Part shown: in pieces, positions 5,095-5,627 of the stretch
How positions within the stretch are numbered: the stretch's first letter is position 1
Layout: each line of letters begins with the position of its first letter
Assembly (NCBI GenBank): GCA_947177315.1
Contig: CAMWTX010000110.1
Span: 1-5,627, forward strand
Direction: 5' to 3'
From: an uncultured Bacteroidales bacterium
GTDB taxonomy: Bacteria > Bacteroidota > Bacteroidia > Bacteroidales > P3
DNA: 5,627 nt
Notes under the pieces: generated by a model
What the model saw: only the letters and a program-made list of their open reading frames with translations
Told to the model about the DNA's origin: nothing
The model's database searches: none
Position numbers and translations under genes: made by a program

Positions 5095-5627
5095 TTACGC
5101 TCCGGTGCCGATGCGTTGGCAGGCGGCTTCGAGACGCGCCAGGGTTTCATCCTTGCCTAAAATCTCCATGATGTCGAAGATATGCGGGCCCATGGATGCG
5201 CCCACCAAGGCCAGGCGCATGCTGTTGAACACCTTGCCGGCGTTCCAGCCCTTGCCACCTATCATTTCCTGCGTCAGCGTTTCGAGTTCGGTAGCTTGGA
5301 ACGAGGTCTTTTGCGCTTCGGCACACCAAGCGCGCAGGATTTGCGGCATATCTTCGCTCCAACGTTTCTTTACCACCTTTTCATCATAGGATTCGGGCGC
5401 GTTGAAGAAGAAAAAGCCCTGTTCCCATATTTCCTGCGGAAAATGGAGGCGTTCCTTTACCAGCGAGGCTATCTTTTCGAGTTCGGCATCCGTAAAACTG
5501 TCTGCCGCACGGGTCAGTCCGCCTTTTACATCGGCTTGGGCGCAACGTTGCCTGAGCAAGCCTGCAAATTCGGCATCGCTCTGCTTCTGCAAGTATTGAT
5601 GATTGAACCAATGCGCCTTTTCAAGAT
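5095..5627 (-). CDS. gltX: Glutamyl-tRNA synthetase, C-terminal part (partial, 5' end outside window)
   Basis: Class I aminoacyl-tRNA synthetase that charges tRNA-Glu in the cytoplasm. Reading the minus strand inward from the right edge, 176 complete residues run to a TAA stop at 5097-5095. The piece begins LEKAHWFNHQYLQKQSDAEF, the segment that follows the KMSKS-containing region in GltX (family pattern K-x-x-WFNHQY). It then covers the anticodon-binding helical domain and ends with NAGKVFNSMRLALVGASMGP, followed by IFDIMEILGKDETLARLEAA, a strong GltX C-terminal signature. The HIGH and KMSKS catalytic motifs and the true start lie off the right edge; a TTG codon at 5592 is internal, not a start. 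The gene is convergent with ispF, with 40 bases between the two stops. It could in principle be a GluQ- or GlnRS-type relative, but the C-terminal pattern fits GltX. Confidence 0.94.
   Translation of the reverse strand, partial: LEKAHWFNHQYLQKQSDAEFAGLLRQRCAQADVKGGLTRAADSFTDAELEKIASLVKERLHFPQEIWEQGFFFFNAPESYDEKVVKKRWSEDMPQILRAWCAEAQKTSFQATELETLTQEMIGGKGWNAGKVFNSMRLALVGASMGPHIFDIMEILGKDETLARLEAACQRIGTGA

Overview
The window reads as an ordinary chromosomal segment from a member of the Bacteroidota, probably Bacteroidales or a related uncultured group. Three things support this. It holds the tail of a secreted protein with a type IX secretion (T9SS) C-terminal sorting domain, and a complete gene for the T9SS outer-membrane protein PorV. 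A promoter upstream of porV fits the Bacteroidota primary sigma factor (TTTG-like element, 19-nt spacer, perfect TAnnTTTG). Gene starts are preceded by A-rich sequence rather than Shine-Dalgarno motifs. Coding regions are moderately GC-rich. I cannot name a genus.

Layout from left to right: (1) 1-94, the last 30 residues of a plus-strand protein ending in a T9SS type A sorting domain. (2) 95-466, a non-coding stretch with two consecutive hairpins (158-189 and 207-234), a perfect 21-bp palindrome (250-270) whose halves resemble DnaA boxes, and an AT-rich segment with a possible promoter -10-type element (389-396). (3) 467-3172, nrdJ, adenosylcobalamin-dependent class II ribonucleotide reductase, with an unusual N-terminal extension and an uncertain start. 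(4) 3193-3228, a strong intrinsic terminator. (5) 3271-3301, a good Bacteroidota promoter. (6) 3323-4588, porV. (7) 4575-5054, ispF of the MEP isoprenoid pathway, overlapping porV by 14 nt. (8) 5095-5627 on the minus strand, the C-terminal part of gltX (glutamyl-tRNA synthetase), convergent with ispF and running off the right edge.

There are three transcription units after the left edge: nrdJ alone, closed by the terminator; porV-ispF, with its own promoter; and gltX from the opposite side. The T9SS genes link in function: PorV receives CTD-bearing cargo such as the kind of protein ending at position 94 and takes part in its surface attachment. NrdJ makes deoxynucleotides and needs coenzyme B12. 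IspF and GltX are housekeeping enzymes.

I found no mobile element, CRISPR array, RNA gene or defence system, and no convincing sign of an undescribed system. The most rewarding spots are the structured region upstream of nrdJ and the NrdJ N-terminal extension.
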